A stretch of 58,551 nucleotides of DNA from positions 1 through 58,551 of IMG/VR virus record IMGVR_UViG_3300015371_000041; one strand, 5' to 3'. Of the stretch, positions 41,293 to 47,751 are shown one piece after another. Below the pieces are notes generated by a model, which worked only from the letters and a program-made list of their open reading frames with translations, was not told the DNA's origin and made no database searches. Source of the DNA: a virus. The position numbers were made by a program, and so were the translations under genes. Numbering within the stretch: the stretch's first letter is position 1; every line of letters starts with the position of its first letter.

Positions 41293-41518
41293 ATACTGCG
41301 GAGAACTGACGAAAGATGGTATGCCATGTAATATGCTCAAAGGGCATCATGTTAAGTACCATCGCTATAGAGATTTTGACGGTACAATGGAGTGGAGAAT
41401 ACTAAGCGCAAGAGGGACAGTTTTAGAGTACGGTAGTGCTAAACTTCCACTTCATGCAGCTATCTCCAAATGGTCTTTTCAACGCAAGAAATTCACTATT
41501 GAAGTGGAGGTACGATGA
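41282..41518 (+). CDS. Hypothetical Cys/His protein, 78 aa
   Basis: Opens MQSKYCGELTKDGMPCNMLK and GHHVKYH, a CxxxxxxxxxC...HH pattern possibly binding zinc, then a beta-rich part. Overlaps both neighbours. Confidence 0.65.
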   Translation: MQSKYCGELTKDGMPCNMLKGHHVKYHRYRDFDGTMEWRILSARGTVLEYGSAKLPLHAAISKWSFQRKKFTIEVEVR

Positions 41519-41766
41519 GAACACACAATGAGACTTTAAACTATCTCCGAGATAATCCTATCGAGCCTAATTCAATATGGATAGCTATTGGTAGTGATGG
41601 AGAAGTGATTAGGAGAATTAGAATTCTAGGCGGATATATCGAAAAGGATGGATCATTAGGAGATAGATATATATACGAAGAAATGCCCGCCAAAATCTAT
41701 ACGTATACCCATCTTGGAATTACACCAGGCTACAATCTCGGACGTATCTTTGAAAAGGAGAGTTAA
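41515..41766 (+). CDS. Hypothetical protein, 83 aa
   Basis: ATGA start, GGAGG upstream. Beta-rich (NSIWIAIGSDGEVIRRIRIL). Last gene before promoter P41.8. Confidence 0.65.
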   Translation: MRTHNETLNYLRDNPIEPNSIWIAIGSDGEVIRRIRILGGYIEKDGSLGDRYIYEEMPAKIYTYTHLGITPGYNLGRIFEKES

Positions 41767-41773
41767 ATAGACC

Positions 41774-41802
41774 TTGACTTTTAGGTCACGGTATGATATG
41801 GT
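41774..41802 (+). promoter_or_regulatory. Promoter P41.8
   Basis: TTGACT (41774-41779), 17-bp spacer, TATGGT (41797-41802) preceded by TGA (extended -10). It directly precedes the HNH gene. Confidence 0.7.
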
Positions 41803-41835
41803 TCTGTATCGAGTTCTAGAGCAGTTACGGGATCT

Positions 41836-42168
41836 ATGAGAGAACTCTCCGATAACGAGCTTATCCTACTTTCGCGGGAAAGGGGGCTTAAACACCTGCT
41901 CGCACGTTGCACCATTATCGGAGATTGCTGGATTTTCCAAGGTGTAGTTGATGATTGGGGATATGGCAGATACAATTATGAAGGAAAATATTATCGTGCC
42001 CATCGCCTTGCTTATCAATTCATAAAAGGTGAAATCGAAGATGGTATGCACCTCCATCATATTGACATCTGCACTTCTAAACTATGTATCAATCCAGATC
42101 ATCTAGAATTGCTAACACCTACAGAGCATGGGAAACTGCACACGAAGAATTTTGGTTATAGATATTAA
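41836..42168 (+). CDS. HNH endonuclease
   Basis: 110 aa. YYRAHRLAYQFIKGEIEDGM then HLHHIDICTSKLCINPDHLEL is the HNH core of phage free-standing nucleases (two Cys replace part of the usual spacing). It has its own promoter, as expected for a mobile gene. Only a weak ribosome site. Confidence 0.9.
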   Translation: MRELSDNELILLSRERGLKHLLARCTIIGDCWIFQGVVDDWGYGRYNYEGKYYRAHRLAYQFIKGEIEDGMHLHHIDICTSKLCINPDHLELLTPTEHGKLHTKNFGYRY

Positions 42169-42178
42169 GGAGTATGGT

Positions 42179-42586
42179 ATGACGGAAATACCAGTAAGCG
42201 AGTGGTTGGCAAAGCGCGATGCTTGGACAATTTACGACGCAGAAAAAATCCTTATGGATTTACACGAAAACACACCATGCGGCGTAATCTTTTGGGATTA
42301 CTCAGATGAGGTAACTGATCCATTCTTCGTCATTACATATCCTGGCGGTAAAGATGTAGACCTATACCCCTCCACAGCGGCGGATATTTACCGTCAAATA
42401 GAAGCGAGAGGTTTAGGTGGGAACTTTTCTCCGGGCTTTAGTGAATGGTTTGTTGCGGGATACATACTCGCCAGTAGATTGAGTATGTTGATTAGTGGAA
42501 AACCTAGTACCAAGATGGGTAGAGGCTCCATGTTCCAAGAAGCAATCGAGAATATTAAGGAGATTGAAGATGCCCAAGGTGTATGA
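42179..42586 (+). CDS. Hypothetical protein, 135 aa
   Basis: ATG 42179 after AAGGAG. Mixed alpha/beta (WTIYDAEKILMDLHENTPCG, FSPGFSEWFVAGYILASRLS). Unknown. Confidence 0.7.
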   Translation: MTEIPVSEWLAKRDAWTIYDAEKILMDLHENTPCGVIFWDYSDEVTDPFFVITYPGGKDVDLYPSTAADIYRQIEARGLGGNFSPGFSEWFVAGYILASRLSMLISGKPSTKMGRGSMFQEAIENIKEIEDAQGV

Positions 42587-42782
42587 TAGGGATTCAATTG
42601 TGGTTGCGGAAATCGAGGGCGATTTACTAAGAGACTTCTTCGATGAAATTTTGATCGAAGGTAAGACTCTCAAAGAAACTCTAAATGATTACAAACCAGA
42701 AGTTGCAGAACAGCTATCTAACTATATCGTAGCTCGGCTCGCAGAAGTCGAACCTGGTTATCTACCTTATCATGGGCTATAA
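42570..42782 (+). CDS. Hypothetical acidic protein, 70 aa
   Basis: ATG 42570 follows AAGGAG and overlaps the previous gene. Helical, acidic (DLLRDFFDEILIEGKTLKET). Unknown. Confidence 0.65.
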   Translation: MPKVYDRDSIVVAEIEGDLLRDFFDEILIEGKTLKETLNDYKPEVAEQLSNYIVARLAEVEPGYLPYHGL

Positions 42783-43014
42783 TCTTGTATGGGAATGTAC
42801 CAGATGTAATCAATATGCATACTCCATGCGTGGAGAAGAAGGTATTGACTTCCAATGGATTGTGCGTAACCATAGACTATGTTTTGAACTAGGTAAGGTT
42901 AAAGTTCATTGCGATGCAGATACTACATTAGGTGATCCTTATGTTAATCCAACCCCCAAAATGTGGGAATACGAAGAACGGCCAAAAATAACTGGATTTA
43001 GGAGTGATGAATGA
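42772..43014 (+). CDS. Hypothetical protein with CxxC, 80 aa
   Basis: Begins MGYNLVWECTRCNQYAYSMR; a single CxxC and a Cys further on suggest a degenerate zinc ribbon. Overlaps both neighbours. Confidence 0.65.
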   Translation: MGYNLVWECTRCNQYAYSMRGEEGIDFQWIVRNHRLCFELGKVKVHCDADTTLGDPYVNPTPKMWEYEERPKITGFRSDE

Positions 43015-43274
43015 GACATTACACTTTGAGAAGCTCATTCGGCGAATTTTCAGCCGGTACAGAAGTAGATATACTTGGTGAGGCACATGACCAAGAAAGC
43101 GAACTTTATGTAGTGCATGTAATTGGTACTGACTTTGAGGATTCATTCGATATTCCAAAGGATTTGGTAACTGCACGTCGAATGAGAACAGAGACTATCG
43201 ACACTCCTACAAGAAAGGAACGCCGAATTGGGGCTATTAGGAAACAAGATACTACGGCCGGAGGATCGGTATAA
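43011..43274 (+). CDS. Hypothetical beta-rich protein, 87 aa
   Basis: ATGA start. RHYTLRSSFGEFSAGTEVDI looks like an SH3-like barrel; basic C-terminal tail. Unknown. Confidence 0.65.
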   Translation: MRHYTLRSSFGEFSAGTEVDILGEAHDQESELYVVHVIGTDFEDSFDIPKDLVTARRMRTETIDTPTRKERRIGAIRKQDTTAGGSV

Positions 43275-43395
43275 CTTCTTCCGTAAAGCACGCAGTATGC
43301 ACTATCTAAGCTGTAAAGAAGAGTCACCCGAAACAGTTGCGGAATTTGAACAGGCTACAGAAGATCGACGCCATAAGGAGGTTAAGAAAACTTGA
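43228..43395 (+). CDS. Hypothetical microprotein, 55 aa
   Basis: TTG 43228 follows AAAGGA. Charged, helical (RYNFFRKARSMHYLSCKEES). It explains an otherwise empty 120-base gap and ends at a TTGA overlap with the next gene. Confidence 0.55.
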   Translation: MGLLGNKILRPEDRYNFFRKARSMHYLSCKEESPETVAEFEQATEDRRHKEVKKT

Positions 43396-43610
43396 TTACC
43401 GTATCGGCAAAACAGATGACAGCACTAGCACGATTCAATCGTGAATTCAATGTACAGAAACTAGAACTATCTATGGATGGTGATAGTACACTGTCAGTAC
43501 ACGCTTTCCTACATGCCGGAAGGGAGATTAAAGAAAAGAAGTTTCTTATTGACCATGAAGGTGGCCTAGCGGGGATTATCAAAAATGAAAATAGTCCGAC
43601 CAACACTTAA
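43392..43610 (+). CDS. Hypothetical protein, 72 aa
   Basis: TTG 43392 lies ten bases after AAGGAGG. Begins MITVSAKQMTALARFNREFN. Beta/alpha, unknown. Confidence 0.6.
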   Translation: MITVSAKQMTALARFNREFNVQKLELSMDGDSTLSVHAFLHAGREIKEKKFLIDHEGGLAGIIKNENSPTNT

Positions 43611-43830
43611 CATTCTGATCGACAAGCTTGAAGCTCTTAAGGATTCAGAAGAGCGCCTACGGAATAGAGCAGATGATTGGAAGAAAGAACAAGAATATCG
43701 GGATCAAGGTTACATAATCGATCAAAACACTATTGCATGGCATCGAAGTAGATTGGAGAGTGCCATTATCGACTATCGTAAAACTCTAGCCGATGTCTAC
43801 GATTTCATGGGAGACAAGGGATTGGTATGA
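43585..43830 (+). CDS. Coiled-coil protein, 81 aa
   Basis: Charged helical protein (LIDKLEALKDSEERLRNRAD). Overlaps neighbours by 26 and four bases. Unknown. Confidence 0.65.
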   Translation: MKIVRPTLNILIDKLEALKDSEERLRNRADDWKKEQEYRDQGYIIDQNTIAWHRSRLESAIIDYRKTLADVYDFMGDKGLV

Positions 43831-44078
43831 AAGTATATGGAGTGACAGAAGGTACATATTCCGACTATCATGTACTGTGTCTATTCACTAAAAAAGAGTA
43901 TGCTCAGGACTACATTGATAGCATCACTCGAAACTTGGAAGAAGCAAAACGACCCGTATATCCAGAGGATTATGCCGTCGAGGAATTTGAATTGTTCGAT
44001 ATGGTTCCAGTTCTTCACATAGAATATTTTAGTGGTCGAGGCATAGTCAAAGATGAACAAGGAAATGTAGTGTCATAA
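43827..44078 (+). CDS. Hypothetical protein, 83 aa
   Basis: ATGA start. KVYGVTEGTYSDYHVLCLFT then KKEYAQDYIDSI: resembles small proteins that describe a beta-strand plus helix domain found widely in phages (DUF of the 'YSDY' type). Unknown role. Confidence 0.7.
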   Translation: MKVYGVTEGTYSDYHVLCLFTKKEYAQDYIDSITRNLEEAKRPVYPEDYAVEEFELFDMVPVLHIEYFSGRGIVKDEQGNVVS

Positions 44079-44281
44079 TGGATAATTTTTGGCCTGATCC
44101 GTTACAGCTACAGGAAATGCAAGATGCTGTTAATGCTCGTAAAACTCGAGCTACGATTGGAGGTAAAGAATTCACCATTAAGTATAGTGACGATACTTTC
44201 TTCGTAAGTCCAGTTGAAGGATTTGCCCCCTGTGGGCATTTCGATTATATACATACGTTCGATGATCTAAGAATTGAATAG
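44078..44281 (+). CDS. Hypothetical protein, 67 aa
   Basis: TAATG start. Beta-rich (TIGGKEFTIKYSDDTFFVSP). Unknown. Confidence 0.65.
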   Translation: MDNFWPDPLQLQEMQDAVNARKTRATIGGKEFTIKYSDDTFFVSPVEGFAPCGHFDYIHTFDDLRIE

Positions 44282-44289
44282 GGGGTCGT

Positions 44290-44607
44290 ATGGAAAACAG
44301 GGAACTATCGGAAGATGAAATTGGCAAACTACTAAGTGGTGAACGGGAGAAAGGTTCAGGGTCATACACGATACCTGGAACTAACAAGACAAGGAGATAC
44401 GATCCTAACCTTAGAACCGTTACCAATTGGTTCAAGTTGCCTCATGTATTAGGTACAGGTAAAGAATGCGAGATACCTAACCATGATGAAGAAAGACAGG
44501 CTAGAAATGAACCAAGACTTTTCTTTCAAATGCTAGAAGGTAAGTACAAAGACAAATTTATCTGTCGATGGTGTTTCATCGAGAGTAGAGACTTGGATGA
44601 ACACTGA
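44290..44607 (+). CDS. Hypothetical protein, 105 aa
   Basis: GGGGGT upstream. Charged N-terminal helix; C-terminal FICRWCFIESRDLDEH with CxxC. Unknown. Confidence 0.65.
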   Translation: MENRELSEDEIGKLLSGEREKGSGSYTIPGTNKTRRYDPNLRTVTNWFKLPHVLGTGKECEIPNHDEERQARNEPRLFFQMLEGKYKDKFICRWCFIESRDLDEH

Positions 44608-45028
44608 CTTTAAGTACACTCTTGAGTTTTACCGACTTCTTGAGAGTAATGCCGAAAGGGAGATTTTTGACGGAGTTGAGTTAACCGTATATCGTGGTGC
44701 ATTGACCAAGCTGTTTAAGGGACTTGGGGTTAGCCAAAGTTACTACTCTAGGGTGACTGTAGCCCTAAAGTCTCTAGGCTGTATCACGCTGCTTAAACGG
44801 GGGGCGCGAGGGGTAGACTCCATCGTCGCGGTGCATCATCCCCCTGACGAAATGGAGTTTCTAATTCATCACTCTACCCCCTTGACACACTCCCCCCAGG
44901 CTGCTAAGGTTACTGACCAGTTGGCCGATTTGGAAAAGCGACTAGGAGGTTTAGATGTCGTAGAAGCCATAGCTAATCTAGACAGGAGAGTTAAGGTTCT
45001 AGAGCGCAGGGAAAAATCGGGAGGCTGA
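44597..45028 (+). CDS. Putative winged-helix DNA-binding protein, 143 aa
   Basis: Middle part VYRGALTKLFKGLGVSQSYY followed by VTVALKSLGCITLLKRGARG reads like a winged helix (recognition helix then wing). C-terminal ~45 residues are a coiled coil (ADLEKRLGGLDVVEAIANLD). More GC-rich than neighbours. Possibly an early transcription regulator. Confidence 0.6.
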   Translation: MNTDFKYTLEFYRLLESNAEREIFDGVELTVYRGALTKLFKGLGVSQSYYSRVTVALKSLGCITLLKRGARGVDSIVAVHHPPDEMEFLIHHSTPLTHSPQAAKVTDQLADLEKRLGGLDVVEAIANLDRRVKVLERREKSGG

Positions 45029-45031
45029 GTA

Positions 45032-45463
45032 GTGGCAAGGAAAAGGAACCAACCAGTAGTAGATGAATCACCAGTAGAAGAAACCCCAACAGACAATAAC
45101 ACTAATACACAAGGAGTTAATTCAATGAGTTCGATGGACGCTTTTCTCGCAATTGAGGATGACGAGCTTAATTCAGCTATCAGTGGTAGTCGTACCCGCG
45201 GTATCTATGACTCGAATCTACTTGCCTTTTTCGATTCAGGTCGTCGTGGTGTAGAGGTTAATCTTGCCGATGGTATTCACGAGGGTAAAAAGGCTCAGTC
45301 TGTTAAGACTGGATATGAGTCTGCCCGTGAGAAGATTGTGAATGGTAAGAATACCGAGGCTTCTGATGAGCAGGTCGAAGCTGCTAAGGCTACTAAGGTT
45401 ATCGGTAAGACCAATCCCGACCGCGTGTTTCTTGTTCGGTCTGATGTTGGAGCATCCTCGTAA
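45032..45463 (+). CDS. Abundant early protein, 143 aa (or 112 aa)
   Basis: GTG 45032 after GGGAGG gives 143 aa; a second start, ATG 45125 with AAGGAG, gives 112 aa beginning MSSMDAFLAIEDDELNSAIS. The Pro/Glu/Thr-rich first 31 residues look like a dispensable extension. Codon choice in the main part is strongly biased (GCT, AAG, CGT, GGT), unlike nearby genes, which suggests high expression. Unknown function. Confidence 0.7.
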   Translation: MARKRNQPVVDESPVEETPTDNNTNTQGVNSMSSMDAFLAIEDDELNSAISGSRTRGIYDSNLLAFFDSGRRGVEVNLADGIHEGKKAQSVKTGYESAREKIVNGKNTEASDEQVEAAKATKVIGKTNPDRVFLVRSDVGASS

Positions 45464-45476
45464 CTATCCAATCAAG

Positions 45477-45504
45477 ACTAGGGGTATAGAAATATACCCC
45501 TAGT
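45477..45504 (+). promoter_or_regulatory. 12-bp stem-loop with GAAA tetraloop
   Basis: ACTAGGGGTATA (45477-45488), GAAA, TATACCCCTAGT (45493-45504). Perfect and very stable. It lies between the two codon-biased genes and may protect the mRNA end or define a processing site; no U-tract follows. Confidence 0.75.
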
Positions 45505-45528
45505 ACCTAATACATACAGGAGATAATA

Positions 45529-45750
45529 ATGCCTCAGCAATTGGAAGAGTATGATTTCAACCAGGGTGGAACCTCTCGTTACGATTGGGATGCTCTGCTT
45601 GATGGAAATATCTATAAGATGGTTAGCGGAGAAGACTTTTCCGTTAAGCCGACTTCACTTATTACTTCCGCTAAGAAGGCTGCTGCAAAGCGGAATAAGA
45701 CTTTGAAGGTTCGGACTGACGGAACGGACGTAGTTCTCCAGGCTGTTTAA
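45529..45750 (+). CDS. Abundant early protein, 73 aa
   Basis: CAGGAG site. Begins MPQQLEEYDFNQGGTSRYDW; the end AKKAAAKRNKTLKVRTDGTD has a basic helix-strand form seen in small actinophage DNA-binding proteins. Same biased codon use as the previous gene, and enclosed by two perfect 12-bp hairpins. Unknown. Confidence 0.7.
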   Translation: MPQQLEEYDFNQGGTSRYDWDALLDGNIYKMVSGEDFSVKPTSLITSAKKAAAKRNKTLKVRTDGTDVVLQAV

Positions 45751-45770
45751 GTAACACTACAGGAGATTGC

Positions 45771-45797
45771 AAGGGGAGGTATAATATACCTCCCCTT
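45771..45797 (+). promoter_or_regulatory. 12-bp stem-loop after codon-biased gene
   Basis: AAGGGGAGGTAT (45771-45782), AAT loop, ATACCTCCCCTT (45786-45797). Shares GGGAGGTAT/ATACCTCCC with the stem at 46189-46227. Confidence 0.7.
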
Positions 45798-45813
45798 TGC
45801 ATTTAAGGAGACC

Positions 45814-45900
45814 ATGCTTGGTAAATTCCTATCAAATGGGGTTACTGTGCTTCTAACAGTCGTAGTAGTTATCTGGTTGATCTTCTTCTTTCTAGGATAG
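45814..45900 (+). CDS. Tiny membrane protein, 28 aa
   Basis: AAGGAG before ATG. MLGKFLSNGVTVLLTVVVVI then WLIFFFLG: one membrane helix. Unknown. Confidence 0.6.
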   Translation: MLGKFLSNGVTVLLTVVVVIWLIFFFLG

Positions 45901-45907
45901 GAGAAAC

Positions 45908-46093
45908 ATGCCACTATATGACGTAGATGATCTAATGAATGCAGTTGAGAATGACGCAGAACATCTAGAAGGTGACACACCAGTAATAGGTTGCATTAGT
46001 GATGGTAGTGCAGAAACATTTCTCGATCTACTCGGCTTTGAATACAGCGAAGAAACAAACGTGTTGTATCTTAATCTAGGCCCAAGAAGGTAG
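45908..46093 (+). CDS. Hypothetical acidic protein, 61 aa
   Basis: TAGGAGA before ATG. MPLYDVDDLMNAVENDAEHL; acidic with a beta-like end. Unknown. Confidence 0.65.
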   Translation: MPLYDVDDLMNAVENDAEHLEGDTPVIGCISDGSAETFLDLLGFEYSEETNVLYLNLGPRR

Positions 46094-46121
46094 ATAACTG
46101 AGAAATACGGGAAACTCAGGG

Positions 46122-46150
46122 TTGACCTTAGACGCGATCTATGCTAGGGT
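46122..46150 (+). promoter_or_regulatory. Promoter P46.1
   Basis: TTGACC (46122-46127), 17-bp spacer, TAGGGT (46145-46150) with TGC just before. Very similar to P50.9 (TTGACA, 17 bp, TGC TAGGCT). Predicted start near 46157. Confidence 0.75.
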
Positions 46151-46156
46151 GCCTCG

Positions 46157-46455
46157 CTGTAGTCTCCCGTAGGCTGCTCGCGGAATTAGGGAGGTATGGT
46201 GGGTCTGTGCAACTCGCTATACCTCCCCCGCTTAAAAATTTTCCAATTAGAGGTTTCAAACTGCGAGCAATTGGAAGAACATATCTTGAATGGGATACAC
46301 CACCCTCGTGATTATCAATATCTCCGCCGCAGTAGGTATTGGTAACGGTGTATCCCATTGAGGATATGCTCTCTAACCTAATGAGAAGTAACCTTCTCGC
46401 CCACCTTTCCCAAAGGACAGGACGGGGGCATATCCTCAGTACCATGTAAGCTAAC
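46157..46455 (+). ncRNA. Highly structured leader upstream of the transglycosylase gene
   Basis: About 300 nt with no gene. Stems in order: GGGAGGTAT (46189-46197) with 46219-46227; TTCCAATT (46241-46248) with 46269-46276; AATGGGATACACC (46289-46301) with 46347-46359, enclosing an 11-bp inner stem (46312-46322 with 46335-46345); GAGGATATGC (46360-46369) with 46428-46437, enclosing GAGAAG/CTTCTC (46383-46398) and CCTTT/AAAGG (46404-46416) as a multi-way junction. The ribosome site of the next gene follows 18 bases later. Could be a riboswitch-like leader, attenuator or separate RNA. Confidence 0.65.
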
Positions 46456-46469
46456 AGGAGGATGATCCT

Positions 46470-46991
46470 ATCCGTAGTAAGCTTGCGATACTAACTGTTG
46501 TCGCACTAGGGATAACAGGACAAGCACAAGCGCATAACGTAGGACATAAACAGAATGATCGGCTTAGTCAGTATCTCTACTTCAAGACTAATCTAGATCA
46601 TTCACGAAAATTCCTAGCAGAGAATGATGGGTGGCAGTTAATTGGGCATCAGCATAACGTCTGGAAGATCACTAGTCCCGAAATTGCATACCATACTAGA
46701 CTTGCACGAAATTCTTGGCGAGGAATACAGTCTCTTGTTCCTCACAAAAGTCAATGGTTATGCATACACCGTTACGAAGGATCATGGATCGATCCAAATG
46801 CACCTTATTATGGAGGATTGCAAATGGATCTTGGTTTTCAGAGAACCTACGGTAGTAGACTCCTAAGTTCAAAAGGTACAGCGGATAAATGGACACCTAC
46901 TGAACAAATGATAGTAGCTGAGATAGCATACTATTCAGGTAGGGGTTTCTATCCTTGGCCTAATACAGCTAGAAACTGCGGTCTTATCTGA
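46470..46991 (+). CDS. Secreted transglycosylase-like protein (Rpf-type), probable ATC start
   Basis: 173 aa. The C-terminal ~85 residues contain WLCIHRYEGSWIDPNAPYYG, GLQMDLGFQRTYG, WTPTEQMIVAEIAYYSGRGF and YPWPNTARNCGLI, the pattern of actinobacterial transglycosylase/resuscitation-factor-like domains, with the likely catalytic Glu in HRYEGSW. The frame has no ATG, GTG or TTG before this domain. AGGAGG (46456-46461) lies eight bases before ATC 46470; starting there gives a good signal peptide, (M)RSKLAILTVVALGITGQAQA. The gene stands under P46.1, far from the lysis cassette. An indel or other start cannot be excluded. Confidence 0.8.
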   Translation: MRSKLAILTVVALGITGQAQAHNVGHKQNDRLSQYLYFKTNLDHSRKFLAENDGWQLIGHQHNVWKITSPEIAYHTRLARNSWRGIQSLVPHKSQWLCIHRYEGSWIDPNAPYYGGLQMDLGFQRTYGSRLLSSKGTADKWTPTEQMIVAEIAYYSGRGFYPWPNTARNCGLI

Positions 46992-46994
46992 CAC

Positions 46995-47435
46995 ATGGCG
47001 CTATCGTTACCTGAACTCGAAGTATGTCCTGAGTGTGGTAACTTTTGTGATGCGTTAAATGAACATACGGGTTGGTGCTATCAATGTTCTCCCCCGAATT
47101 GCGATAAATGCGGTGGACCTAGAACATCAGATCATAAGACCTGTATATCGTGTCAACGTGAAGCATGGGTAATACGAAATGCAGATCGTTTAGAAGAACT
47201 AATAGCACAGGGGCTAGATTATAGTAATGCAAAAAGTAAGATCGTCAGTGAAAACAGAGCGATTTGTGTTGTCTGTTCCTCAGAGATTCCGGGTAAACAC
47301 AAACAGAATACGCTCTTTTGTAAGAAGAACAAAGAATGCAGGAAAGCCAGAAAGAGGTACATTAGAGGATTAGGTAATGGTAAGTCCAAAGTAGAATCCT
47401 TGGAAGAAGCACTACGGGAGGTTGCACACCATTAG
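46995..47435 (+). CDS. Multi-zinc-ribbon protein, 146 aa
   Basis: At least three Cys clusters: CPECGNFCD, CYQCSPPNCDKCGG, CISCQRE, and CVVCSSEIPGKHKQ with CKKNKEC. The last resembles a 'C...C..H...FC...C' zinc finger in phage and bacterial nucleases. Basic C-terminus. Likely binds nucleic acid. Confidence 0.75.
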   Translation: MALSLPELEVCPECGNFCDALNEHTGWCYQCSPPNCDKCGGPRTSDHKTCISCQREAWVIRNADRLEELIAQGLDYSNAKSKIVSENRAICVVCSSEIPGKHKQNTLFCKKNKECRKARKRYIRGLGNGKSKVESLEEALREVAHH

Positions 47436-47751
47436 AACTCTAACTCATTCACGGCTCGATGAAGATATCGAGATTGATGAAGGTGTTTGGTATTGCATTG
47501 AGCATACGCCATTTCGGTGCCCCGACTGTGGGGTTTTCACGATGTATGCCCATGTACGAATTCAGGGTTTTGGGATCATAATTATCTTTGATGAGAAGGA
47601 TGATGATATCCTCCTTGAAGTTGCTACTAGGATGCAGAAGATTGGTAAAAATCCTAAAATCGTAGAGTATGATCCAGACTTCGGAGAGTCTGTTACTATC
47701 TACGATCTATGTAGAATGATGGAAGTTCCCTACGAAAGAATGGAAACATGA
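47431..47751 (+). CDS. Hypothetical protein with CPDCG knuckle, 106 aa, probable ATT start
   Basis: The only upstream canonical start, TTG 47422, directly touches the GGGAGG ribosome site. ATT 47431 lies nine bases after it and overlaps the previous stop (ATTAG), like the ATGA couplings elsewhere. Protein contains HTPFRCPDCGVFTMYAHVRI. Unknown. Confidence 0.6.
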   Translation: MRTLTHSRLDEDIEIDEGVWYCIEHTPFRCPDCGVFTMYAHVRIQGFGIIIIFDEKDDDILLEVATRMQKIGKNPKIVEYDPDFGESVTIYDLCRMMEVPYERMET

